Of a stretch of 26,403 nucleotides of DNA, positions 6,569 to 13,317 are shown in pieces. A model generated the notes under the pieces. It saw nothing but the letters and a program-made list of their open reading frames with translations, ran no database searches and had not been told where the DNA came from. The DNA comes from an uncultured Chlamydiae bacterium (GTDB lineage: Bacteria > Chlamydiota > Chlamydiia > Chlamydiales > SM23-39): NCBI GenBank assembly GCA_903889795.1, contig CAISYW010000054.1:1-26403 (forward strand), read 5' to 3'. The position numbers were made by a program, and so were the translations under genes. Each line of letters starts with the position of its first letter. Positions within the stretch are counted from its first letter, which is position 1.

Positions 6569-8065
6569 CTATTCCATCGGACGAATCATGTTTTCTATAA
6601 ACTCGATCTCTTCATCGGAGAGTTTGTATTTTTTATACAGCTTCTCATCCGTCCATTTCTGCGTATAATCTTGCTGAGGAACAAAGGCAAAGCGATCTTT
6701 CGTAATGTCCTGAGAAAACGACCTCTGAGAAATCAAAAACCGCACGAACTTAGTCTTCATATATCCTATTAAGTTCTCTGCTTGTTTCTCATCAGGAAAG
6801 CTCCCCACAACGATGTAAGTTTCCGTGCACACAAAAGAAGGTGGTAAGATCTTCAATTTAGATAAAACACGACGCTTGCCCTCTGCATCTGGTTGGCCCG
6901 CGTGGTCATATGATGTTTTGGACGTGATCACTTTCCATTGATCTATGTATTTTTCGCCGGCTGTTATACTGCTTTGTTCAATTTTTCCTTGTCCTTCGGC
7001 ACTCAATAACATCAAAGTTCCCCGCCCAGTAGGACGTTGATTTGTGCCTAACCCAAAAGGTTTTCTACTAGATACCTGCGCTGACATAGCGGGCTCGCCA
7101 ACCTTTTGAATTTCCTTAATGATTCGAGCCGCCGAATCAAACCGGACAAAGGTCTCGAATTCATTCAACTGACGCACAGAGGTTGTTGTCTTGCCTTTAT
7201 GCCTGCAAGTGACCTCACACCCCCCTAAATGTTCCCGATCCCATAAGAAATAGCACACACCACCAGGGATATCTACATTCGGAAAGCAATCACGTGCATC
7301 CCAAAAATCGACTAGCTTTTTTATGCGTCGATCATTCAGCATTTCTTGCCGAAACTCAGCAAGCCCCTTGCCGCCAGCAAACCAACGAGAGGGTATGATC
7401 ATGAGAAGGTATCTGGGACTTAATGCTTTAGCTTGCAGCACGAACTTGTCGTAAATCGGCATAGCGCTTTTTCCATGTCCCTCGTCACTCAACTGATAGG
7501 GTGGATTACCAATAATCACATCAAATTTCATATTGCTTAAACCCTTGTGTTCGTGGGAGTGAATAAAATTGTAGGCATAAGCCTCGCTTCCTTCCGCTCG
7601 CTTGTATTGTTCTTCTCTGGCTCCGCAATGGCGACAAACGCCGTTCTTCCAAGTGTGTTTGATAGGAGAGAAAAAGATATTACCTTGACTTTCTTGAAAC
7701 TTATTGCAAATGGAGTACTTGCCATTGGCAGTTTTAGAGCAATAAACACTGCGTCGAGAAAGAAGTGCGGTCAGTTCCGTGATGGCGATGCCAAAAAGCT
7801 GTTTCGTAAAAATGTGGTTGATTCGCTCCTGCAAATCGGGGAAATCCTTTTCTAATCCCTTCAAGAGACGCTTAGCAATTTCTCGTAAAAACACGCCTGA
7901 TTTACACATCGGATCGAGGAAACGGGCGTTCTTGTCAGACCAGAGTTTTGCTGGTAGTAAGTCTAAAAGCTCATTTGCCAATTTAGGCGGAGTAAACACT
8001 TCGTCGCTACTAAGGGCTGCAAGACAAGAGAGCACATCGGGATTATGTTGTTGATGTGACGTCAT
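6569..8065 (-). CDS. Eco57I-type adenine DNA methyltransferase (modification subunit)
   Basis: The 498-residue protein has motif X (EVFTPP, 22-27), motif I in the form FLDPMCKSGVFL (49-60) and the catalytic NPPY at 187-190, with FDVIIG before it. Downstream segments (PIYDKFVLQAK, PRYLLMIIPSRWFAGGKG, KGGVCYFLW-like FPNVDIPGGVCYFLW) match the Eco57I-like modification family. Between motifs I and IV is an insert with CRHCG (144-148) and two further cysteines (109, 120), probably a zinc ribbon. The product should methylate adenine N6 in a recognition site. The start overlaps the stop of the upstream gene by ATGA, and the nuclease-helicase starts two bases after its stop, so the three are co-translated. 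Confidence 0.9.
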   Translation of the reverse strand: MTSHQQHNPDVLSCLAALSSDEVFTPPKLANELLDLLPAKLWSDKNARFLDPMCKSGVFLREIAKRLLKGLEKDFPDLQERINHIFTKQLFGIAITELTALLSRRSVYCSKTANGKYSICNKFQESQGNIFFSPIKHTWKNGVCRHCGAREEQYKRAEGSEAYAYNFIHSHEHKGLSNMKFDVIIGNPPYQLSDEGHGKSAMPIYDKFVLQAKALSPRYLLMIIPSRWFAGGKGLAEFRQEMLNDRRIKKLVDFWDARDCFPNVDIPGGVCYFLWDREHLGGCEVTCRHKGKTTTSVRQLNEFETFVRFDSAARIIKEIQKVGEPAMSAQVSSRKPFGLGTNQRPTGRGTLMLLSAEGQGKIEQSSITAGEKYIDQWKVITSKTSYDHAGQPDAEGKRRVLSKLKILPPSFVCTETYIVVGSFPDEKQAENLIGYMKTKFVRFLISQRSFSQDITKDRFAFVPQQDYTQKWTDEKLYKKYKLSDEEIEFIENMIRPME

Positions 8066-8661
8066 TTTATTCGCCCTAATTCGAGGAGATGAACTGTTGG
8101 ATATTTCCTATCATCCAAATCTGCAAAAAGATTCATGGAATGAGGCATCATCAAGGAAGCGAGCGAATATTCTTTGCGTTCCACCATATCCCCCTTTCCT
8201 AATATCCATTCAGAAACGAAAATCGTTTGTGCCTTTAAGGTATTGCCGAGAATAATATTCTTCTCGATGACGTATTGGATCGTCTTGCGGTAGCGATCGT
8301 TACTTTGAGAGCCGAATAATCTCGTGAACTGCTTATCAAAGATTTGAAATAGACGTTCACGACATTCCTGGACGTTGTCCGATAGCAGATCTATTCCATA
8401 GAGAGTGCTGATCGCGAGAAACGTAATTCGCTCATATTCATTCCGTTTATTAGTGCATTGAGCTTCGATAGCAGAAAGTTTTCGACCCAAGATCTCAGCC
8501 AAGAAATTGCCGTCACCACAAGCTGGTTCTAAAAAGCGTGACGCTACACGCATAACTTCATTTTCAACGAGATCAAGCATAGCTTTGACCTCACGCTCTG
8601 CTGTGAATACCTCGCCGTGATCTGCCACTCTTTGTCTTGACTTTACTTGTGTAATTTTCAT
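8062..8661 (-). CDS. Small methyltransferase-like subunit with SAM motif but no NPPY
   Basis: This 199-residue protein starts like an N6-adenine methyltransferase: HGEVFT (15-20, motif X) and FLEPACGDGNFLAEIL (43-58, motif I), followed by YGIDLLSDNVQECRERLF. No NPPY/DPPY catalytic motif is present, and the protein ends where that motif would usually come. It is the first gene of the leftward operon and overlaps the full methyltransferase by ATGA. I infer that it is a partner subunit that may bind SAM or hold the complex together, not an active enzyme alone. It shows no sign of frameshift or decay. The intergenic region to the right is AT-rich and shared with the divergent nuclease cassette. 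Confidence 0.8.
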   Translation of the reverse strand: MKITQVKSRQRVADHGEVFTAEREVKAMLDLVENEVMRVASRFLEPACGDGNFLAEILGRKLSAIEAQCTNKRNEYERITFLAISTLYGIDLLSDNVQECRERLFQIFDKQFTRLFGSQSNDRYRKTIQYVIEKNIILGNTLKAQTIFVSEWILGKGDMVERKEYSLASLMMPHSMNLFADLDDRKYPTVHLLELGRIK

Positions 8662-8833
8662 TTCGCCCTCAATTCCTAGCCATGTGGCATAAAATCATTT
8701 TTTGTAAAGAAAAAATCAAAACAAACAATTCTCAGTATTTCGTCAAAATTAATAGTTATAATTGCAAAGGTCTATTTTAATATTATTTAATAGATTTGGT
8801 GGGGTAAAGTGAATTAAAATCAAAAATGGCGGC
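8662..8833. promoter_or_regulatory. AT-rich divergent intergenic region between R-M operon and nuclease cassette
   Basis: These 172 bp separate two divergent operons and should hold both promoters. For the rightward genes TTGCAA at 8762-8767 is followed by AT-rich sequence (TTATTT from 8783, ATTTAA from 8785) that could serve as a -10 element. The match is modest and no operator repeat is obvious. Confidence 0.35.
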
Positions 8834-9625
8834 GTGTTAGTGGCTAAAAGAAAATTGTTCGATTCAAATTCTTCTGAACCAATGCCGCTGAGCAGGTCAA
8901 AAGTTGATCTATTTCTTCAGTGTCCGAGATGCTTTTATCTTGATAGGAAGTTGGGAATATCACCACCAGGATCAGCGCCATATACCCTTAACAACGCCGT
9001 TGATGCACTCTTAAAAAGAGAATTTGATGGGTATCGACAAAAGGGCGAGACCCATCCCTTTATTAAAGCCAGCGGGATTACTGCGGTGCCGTTTGCACAT
9101 CCAGAAATAGAAAACTGGCGGAACAATAAGATTGGGATTCAGCATGTCCATTCGGCGACAAAATTTTGTCTTTACGGGGCAATCGACGATTGTTGGCAGC
9201 TGTCTTCCGGTGAGTTGGTCATTGTCGACTATAAGGCCAAGGCGACTGATAAAGAGATCACTTTAGAACCTAAGAGAAAGAAGAATGGCGACATGGTTAA
9301 GACGGATCGCTATTTGATCAGTTACAAAAACCAAATGGAATTTTATCAATGGCTGTTTATGCAAAATGGCTTCAACGTTTCCAAGACTGGATATTTTGTG
9401 TTTGCCAATGCTTTGAAAGATCGAGAAACCTTTGATGATCAACTATCATTTGAAAAAATCCTGATTGCTTACCAAGGTGATCTTTCCTGGATTGAACCTA
9501 CCCTTCTCGATATTCGAAAATGTCTCGAAACCGACAAGATTCCCGAACCAACTGAGACTTGCGATTTTTGCCAGTATTGCTTAGCGATAAAGCAGCACCT
9601 TGATCGAGAGGTAACTTGTGTCTGA
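8834..9625 (+). CDS. Cas4-like PD-(D/E)XK nuclease with predicted iron-sulphur cluster
   Basis: The 263-residue protein starts with LSRSKVDLFLQCPRCFYLDRKL, the CxxC-containing N-terminal helix of Cas4/AddB-like nucleases. Nuclease residues follow: D118 in GAIDD, D132-Y-K134 in VIVDYKAK and Q167/Y171 in NQMEFYQW. Cys243, Cys246 and Cys249 near the C-terminus, together with Cys30 or Cys33, can ligate a 4Fe-4S cluster. Members of this fold act as DNA exonucleases or end-processing nucleases. The start is GTG 8834 (GTG 8840 is an alternative; the first ATG at 8882 is just before the conserved start of the fold). Its stop lies inside the next gene, so the two are translationally coupled. No cas genes or CRISPR array are nearby. 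Confidence 0.82.
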   Translation: MLVAKRKLFDSNSSEPMPLSRSKVDLFLQCPRCFYLDRKLGISPPGSAPYTLNNAVDALLKREFDGYRQKGETHPFIKASGITAVPFAHPEIENWRNNKIGIQHVHSATKFCLYGAIDDCWQLSSGELVIVDYKAKATDKEITLEPKRKKNGDMVKTDRYLISYKNQMEFYQWLFMQNGFNVSKTGYFVFANALKDRETFDDQLSFEKILIAYQGDLSWIEPTLLDIRKCLETDKIPEPTETCDFCQYCLAIKQHLDREVTCV

Positions 9626-10439
9626 GATCATGAAAGCCATTTCTCTATCACGTCTCGAAAAAGTTGATCTTCGAGATATTTGGGTTTCTGAACCACAGGA
9701 TTTTACTCCTTGGTTGGCTCAGGAAGAAAATTTGACTTTGTTGGCCGAGACTTTAAATTTGGATCTTCAGCTCGTAGATGTGGAGAAAAATGTAGGGCCG
9801 TTTCGAGCTGATATCCTCTGTAAGGACAGAAATTCCGATAGATTGGTATTGATCGAGAATCAATTAGAAACGAGCGATCATGTTCATCTGGGCCAAATCT
9901 TGACTTACGCAGCTGGATGTAAAACAAATATAATGATTTGGATAGTTAAAAAGTTTACCGATGAACATAGAGCTGCTTTAGATTGGTTGAATTCCTTAAG
10001 CGAAACTGGTGAAATCCATTTTTTTGGGGTGGAAATCGAACTCTGGAAAATTGAAAACTCTAATCCAGCTCCTAAATTCAATATCGTTATTCAGCCGAAT
10101 GGTTGGAAAAATCAGATAGCAAAAACCACTCAGATGAGTGTGGAGAGAAGACCAGTTTGTCGGTTTTCGCTCGCAAAAATTCCGCTTGATGCTGTCCTTC
10201 ATTTTAAAAGTGATCAAACCAAAACCTGTCGAGTGCTAGATGATGAAAGGTCTATAGAATTTGAAGGTCAAAGAACGACTCTTAGTGCAGCGACATCTAA
10301 GTTGCTGGGAGGCGGGGCTTATCAAGGTACTCGCTACTGGACTTATGAGGGCGAGTCTGTGGATGAGCGTCGTCGTCGCTTTGATAAAGAAACGACCGAG
10401 GCTAGTTTTTCTGGAAATATGGACGAAAACGTTTCATGA
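9618..10439 (+). CDS. PD-(D/E)XK nuclease-like protein with C-terminal RAMA-like domain
   Basis: Residues 20-145 resemble the DUF4268-associated PD-(D/E)XK nuclease fold: WVSEPQDFTPWL, GPFRADIL with Asp65, LVLIENQLE with Glu80 and Gln82 in place of the usual lysine, then GQILTYAAG. Residues about 186-255 carry RTTLSAATSKLLG and YQGTRYWTYEGESVDERR. This is the pattern of the RAMA domain, predicted to read methylated DNA in restriction systems. The protein would thus join a DNA-cutting fold to a modification sensor. It starts at GTG 9618, overlapping the Cas4-like gene by 8 bases, or at ATG 9630. It converges with the small-terminase-like gene 14 bp away. RAMA assignment is from motif memory. 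Confidence 0.75.
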   Translation: MSEIMKAISLSRLEKVDLRDIWVSEPQDFTPWLAQEENLTLLAETLNLDLQLVDVEKNVGPFRADILCKDRNSDRLVLIENQLETSDHVHLGQILTYAAGCKTNIMIWIVKKFTDEHRAALDWLNSLSETGEIHFFGVEIELWKIENSNPAPKFNIVIQPNGWKNQIAKTTQMSVERRPVCRFSLAKIPLDAVLHFKSDQTKTCRVLDDERSIEFEGQRTTLSAATSKLLGGGAYQGTRYWTYEGESVDERRRRFDKETTEASFSGNMDENVS

Positions 10440-10453
10440 GGAATGCGTTCTTA

Positions 10454-10921
10454 TTAATATTTCGATGGAAGTCCAGCCTTTTCGTATAATTCGTTTATTT
10501 TTTCTACGACATCTTCTCGTAATGTCATATATTTTAGATGTTCGAGTACGTCATTAGCGGCCATGCGCTGGACGTTTTCGCTTGAGCTGTTCTCCATGAG
10601 ATTGATAAGTTTGGTTACGGCTTTTGCTGCATTCGATCGGAGACGGTCTACAGCTTCGTCAAGGATTGCATTACGCAACCGTTTCAATTCAGTTTTAAAG
10701 AAGGGATTTTGCATCCACTCGTAGTATGTGGTTTTGGAGATTCGGGCGCCTCGGCAGGTTTCTTCAATGCTCCCGCAATGAAGAAAGTGAGCCAAAGACT
10801 TAATTTGTCTTTCAGTAAGTACGGTTTCGTTCGAAATTGGTATCGGATGGTTCATCGATTTATTTTTGACCTGTATGGAAAAAGGTATGGAGTTTGTGAT
10901 TTCCGATTTTCTCAAATGCAT
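10454..10921 (-). CDS. Helix-turn-helix protein resembling phage small terminase
   Basis: The core of this up to 155-residue protein is LTERQIKSLAHFL, GSIEETCRGARISKTTYYEWM and a long helical tail (DRLRSNAAKAVTKLINLM). That is the HTH-plus-helix layout of phBC6A51-type phage proteins, related to small terminase subunits that choose DNA for packaging. The start is ATG 10921 or ATG 10855; the conserved part begins shortly after the latter. It follows the primase gene by 27 bases in the same direction, as in phage-satellite modules. A simple DNA-binding regulator is the alternative. No large terminase is present in the window. Confidence 0.65.
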   Translation of the reverse strand: MHLRKSEITNSIPFSIQVKNKSMNHPIPISNETVLTERQIKSLAHFLHCGSIEETCRGARISKTTYYEWMQNPFFKTELKRLRNAILDEAVDRLRSNAAKAVTKLINLMENSSSENVQRMAANDVLEHLKYMTLREDVVEKINELYEKAGLPSKY

Positions 10922-10948
10922 AGAAAATCGGACAATCGGAAACGTTCA

Positions 10949-12664
10949 TTAGTCTAACAATCCCAGCTTTTTAGCTTTTTTTTGTTTCGTTTCGACTTGT
11001 GATTTTGATAACTTCATTTCTTCCATGATTTTTTGGATCGTATAATTCTTTTTGGTTAGTTCTGCGACACGATTTATAGTGGAGTCAATATTTACATTCG
11101 TGACCTCCCAGAGCCAGAGGCCGTCTTCTTGTTCGCAAAGGCGCGCCTGGAAAGAAGCTGCGTCATCTCCAGCGAAGTGTCTTGTTTTTTCGAAATGGAC
11201 TTCAAATCTGGCGCCTTCTTCTGGCTTGTAGTCTATTGGATGTTTTAGACAGATGACCGCGTCGAGAATGTCTTCTTTTTTGCTTGTGCCCCTTTGTTGT
11301 CCGCTTTTCCCAGCATGATGGATGAATAGAACTGCTTTTCCGCGCCTTCTCATTTCTAATATCCACCCTTGTACCAGTAGCCAGCTTTGTGCTTCGTTTT
11401 CATCTCCGGTTCGAAATAGGCAGGAAAGATTATCAATAATGATCAGGTCACATTCTTCCACAGAGTTCTCGATGGACGCCTGGCCTTCTTTTGTTGAAAG
11501 ATCCGGCATAGATCCGTCCTGAAGGTCGGGTGTGATTAGGCGAAGAAAATCAAGGGAAGCTGGATTGAATTCTTCGGTAACTGAAATACGGCGAAGTCGT
11601 TCTTGCATCGATGGTGCGGGCATTTCGCCGTCGATGTAAAGAACTCGTCGGGGTATCGGAGCCACCCAGTTCAAAAAGCTCCCACCTGTTGCCACTGCAA
11701 AGGCGATTCCTAAGGCAACGTGAGTCTTGCCTACTCCGCGCTTTGAATAGAGAAGGCAGAGTCCTTGTGTAGTGAGGAAAGGAGAAAGAATCATTTCTCT
11801 TTCGGGAAGCTCCATCTGTAAAAATTCACGCATGGTTATGACCCGGATTTCTGATTTTTGATTTGGTGAGTGATAATCTCGGGTTTTTGAAACGATTTCA
11901 ATCAATTCAGATGAGGTATGACCCATCTCGAGCCAGTCGGTGACGTCGGCACCGTGTGATTCCTGGTATTCAAGGCCAGGTAGATCGGCGACTCTGAGAC
12001 GCTTCACTCTTTTGTTGAGGTTCTTGCAGAGCAGTTCTTTCCGTTCGAGGCCGGTTTTGTCCATGTCGTAGAGGATAACCACGTCCGCATTTCTGAGCAT
12101 TTCGTTGAATGCTTCAGGCCATTTGAGTGATTCTGTGGAAGTGGTCGCGATGAGGTTGTAACCGGCAAGCTTATCCGCGTCTTTTTCTCCTTCGACGAGA
12201 AAGATTTGAGAGCCATCGGCGATTCCTTTCAGAATCTCTGGCAGGCGATATAGAACTTTTCGGCATCCATTCAGATTATTAACGGTTTGCTCATTTTCAT
12301 CGGTGTGTTCCATGTAAAAGCTTTTGTCTTTTCCATCGAAGCCTGGCTCGATACGGATTTTTCGATAGAGTTCACGACCTTGTTCATCTTGGTATGAGTA
12401 GGCAGTTCGTTTAGGAATCTGCTTCGTGGTGAAATCAGATTCGAAGAGGTCGGATATTTCTAGACCGAGCGAACTGCATATCGAGTTGATCGGGCATCCA
12501 GCGAAGCATTTTAGCAAAATTTTCCCATCCGAGCCTTCTCTGATCGAGAGACTCGGATTTTCGTCATCATGCGCTGGACAGCAAGCTGTAAAGCCTTCTC
12601 TGGATTTTTTAGCAGCCTGGCCCGTTTTCCATTTGAGAGTATCCAAAAACGCATGCATTTCCAT
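10949..12664 (-). CDS. Bifunctional primase-helicase (zinc finger, Toprim, RepA-like ATPase)
   Basis: From ATG 12664 this is 571 residues; numbers here count from the longest frame (TTG 12736). A CHC2-type zinc finger uses C53, H56, C77 and C81 (FTACCPAHDDENPS, KCFAGC). The Toprim domain shows FLVEGEKDAD (179-188) and ILYDMDKTG (221-229). A RepA/KaiC-like ATPase follows, with Walker A SKRGVGKT (331-338), LYIDGEMP (366-373) and Walker B LIIIDN (431-436). The tail carries an HTH-like segment (YTIQKIMEEMKLSKSQVE). Such proteins make primers and unwind DNA for element replication. The longer frame would overlap the regulator gene by 59 bases, so ATG 12664 or 12658 is preferred. Confidence 0.88.
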   Translation of the reverse strand: MEMHAFLDTLKWKTGQAAKKSREGFTACCPAHDDENPSLSIREGSDGKILLKCFAGCPINSICSSLGLEISDLFESDFTTKQIPKRTAYSYQDEQGRELYRKIRIEPGFDGKDKSFYMEHTDENEQTVNNLNGCRKVLYRLPEILKGIADGSQIFLVEGEKDADKLAGYNLIATTSTESLKWPEAFNEMLRNADVVILYDMDKTGLERKELLCKNLNKRVKRLRVADLPGLEYQESHGADVTDWLEMGHTSSELIEIVSKTRDYHSPNQKSEIRVITMREFLQMELPEREMILSPFLTTQGLCLLYSKRGVGKTHVALGIAFAVATGGSFLNWVAPIPRRVLYIDGEMPAPSMQERLRRISVTEEFNPASLDFLRLITPDLQDGSMPDLSTKEGQASIENSVEECDLIIIDNLSCLFRTGDENEAQSWLLVQGWILEMRRRGKAVLFIHHAGKSGQQRGTSKKEDILDAVICLKHPIDYKPEEGARFEVHFEKTRHFAGDDAASFQARLCEQEDGLWLWEVTNVNIDSTINRVAELTKKNYTIQKIMEEMKLSKSQVETKQKKAKKLGLLD

Positions 12665-12677
12665 GGGAGCTTCGGCG

Positions 12678-12890
12678 CTAGTGGGGTGATTGATGTTTTG
12701 ATGCTTGGCCCTCGATCCATTCGTCGAATAGATCAATTCTTAAAACTAAGCGCTTGCCTATTTTTCTCACGGCCTCATGTAAGCCATTGCGGTGCCGGTA
12801 GAGAAGCAGGTGGCGCATCTGCCCCATGGTAAAGGGGTATTTACCGCTTGATACGATCTGTTGTGGAGATGTGTATTGATGGGTTGTCAT
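12678..12890 (-). CDS. Small AlpA/excisionase-like DNA-binding protein
   Basis: A 70-residue protein: after YTSPQQIV comes YPFTMGQMRHLLLYRHRNGLHEAVRKIGKRLVLRIDLFDEWIE. This is the winged-helix layout of AlpA/MerR-like excisionase proteins encoded on islands, where the final strand reads KxGxRLxxRxDxFxxWI. It is the first gene of the leftward replication module and ends 14 bases before the primase start. Expected roles are directing integrase toward excision, or activating the replication genes. The iteron-like repeats just upstream (12963-13030) could be its binding sites. Confidence 0.75.
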   Translation of the reverse strand: MTTHQYTSPQQIVSSGKYPFTMGQMRHLLLYRHRNGLHEAVRKIGKRLVLRIDLFDEWIEGQASKHQSPH

Positions 12891-12962
12891 GATTCTTACT
12901 CAATTACGACGATTAAAATACGCGAATGATTGTTAAGTATCCAAACAATAAATCAGTTATTT

Positions 12963-13030
12963 GTTTGGAATTAAACGAACATGTGTTGGTGTTTGTAAAT
13001 TAAATGCGTGACGTTTGTGAATTAAACATG
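12963..13030. repeat. Iteron-like direct repeats upstream of the replication module
   Basis: Three related copies read GTTTG-GAATTAAAC (12963-12976), GTTTGTAAATTAAATG (12991-13006) and GTTTGTGAATTAAACATG (13013-13030). The first two start 28 bp apart and the last two 22 bp apart, about two helical turns. Two copies are followed by ACATGTGTT. The surrounding 12891-13087 is AT-rich and holds no gene. They may be an element replication origin or operators for the adjacent regulator. Confidence 0.6.
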
Positions 13031-13087
13031 TGTTCGTGAACTTTGCGAAAAAAAATAAAAAGCTGTTCCTGGCATTCTTTCGAGAGT

Positions 13088-13300
13088 CTAGAAATTCTTC
13101 TTGCCTAAATCTTTTTCTCTGAGAATCTGATCCAATATGTTTTTGCTGAATCGTTTGGTCACTTGCACGTCAGGTGAGTATAGCGTTGGAGCATTTGAAG
13201 CGTGCGGTGACCTATTGCGGTGGTGAGCTCGTGATTGTAGCTTTTCCTTTGCGCAGAGGAGTGGGATGCAAGGGTATTGCTCATGTTGGATACGTATCAG
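13088..13300 (-). pseudogene. Integrase C-terminal relic with frameshift
   Basis: On the reverse strand one frame reads HELTTAIGHRTLQMLQRYTHL and then, after loss of one base, the next frame reads DVQVTKRFSKNILDQ. Together this parallels the C-terminus of the intact integrase (ELATAMGHRTLQMLQRYTHLDVQVTKKFSQNI), including the catalytic His and Tyr. Upstream, MSNTLASHSSAQ matches the MRHTFATLAASQ region loosely. Nothing of the N-terminal two thirds remains. This is a decayed copy of a related integrase, left from an earlier insertion or rearrangement. Confidence 0.85.
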
Positions 13301-13317
13301 CAAGTACGCTAATTTTT

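Noticed and set aside
8834..9625. Cas4 as evidence for a CRISPR-Cas locus
   Set aside because: No repeat-spacer array, cas1, cas2 or effector gene is seen anywhere in the window; the protein is better treated as a stand-alone Cas4-like nuclease.
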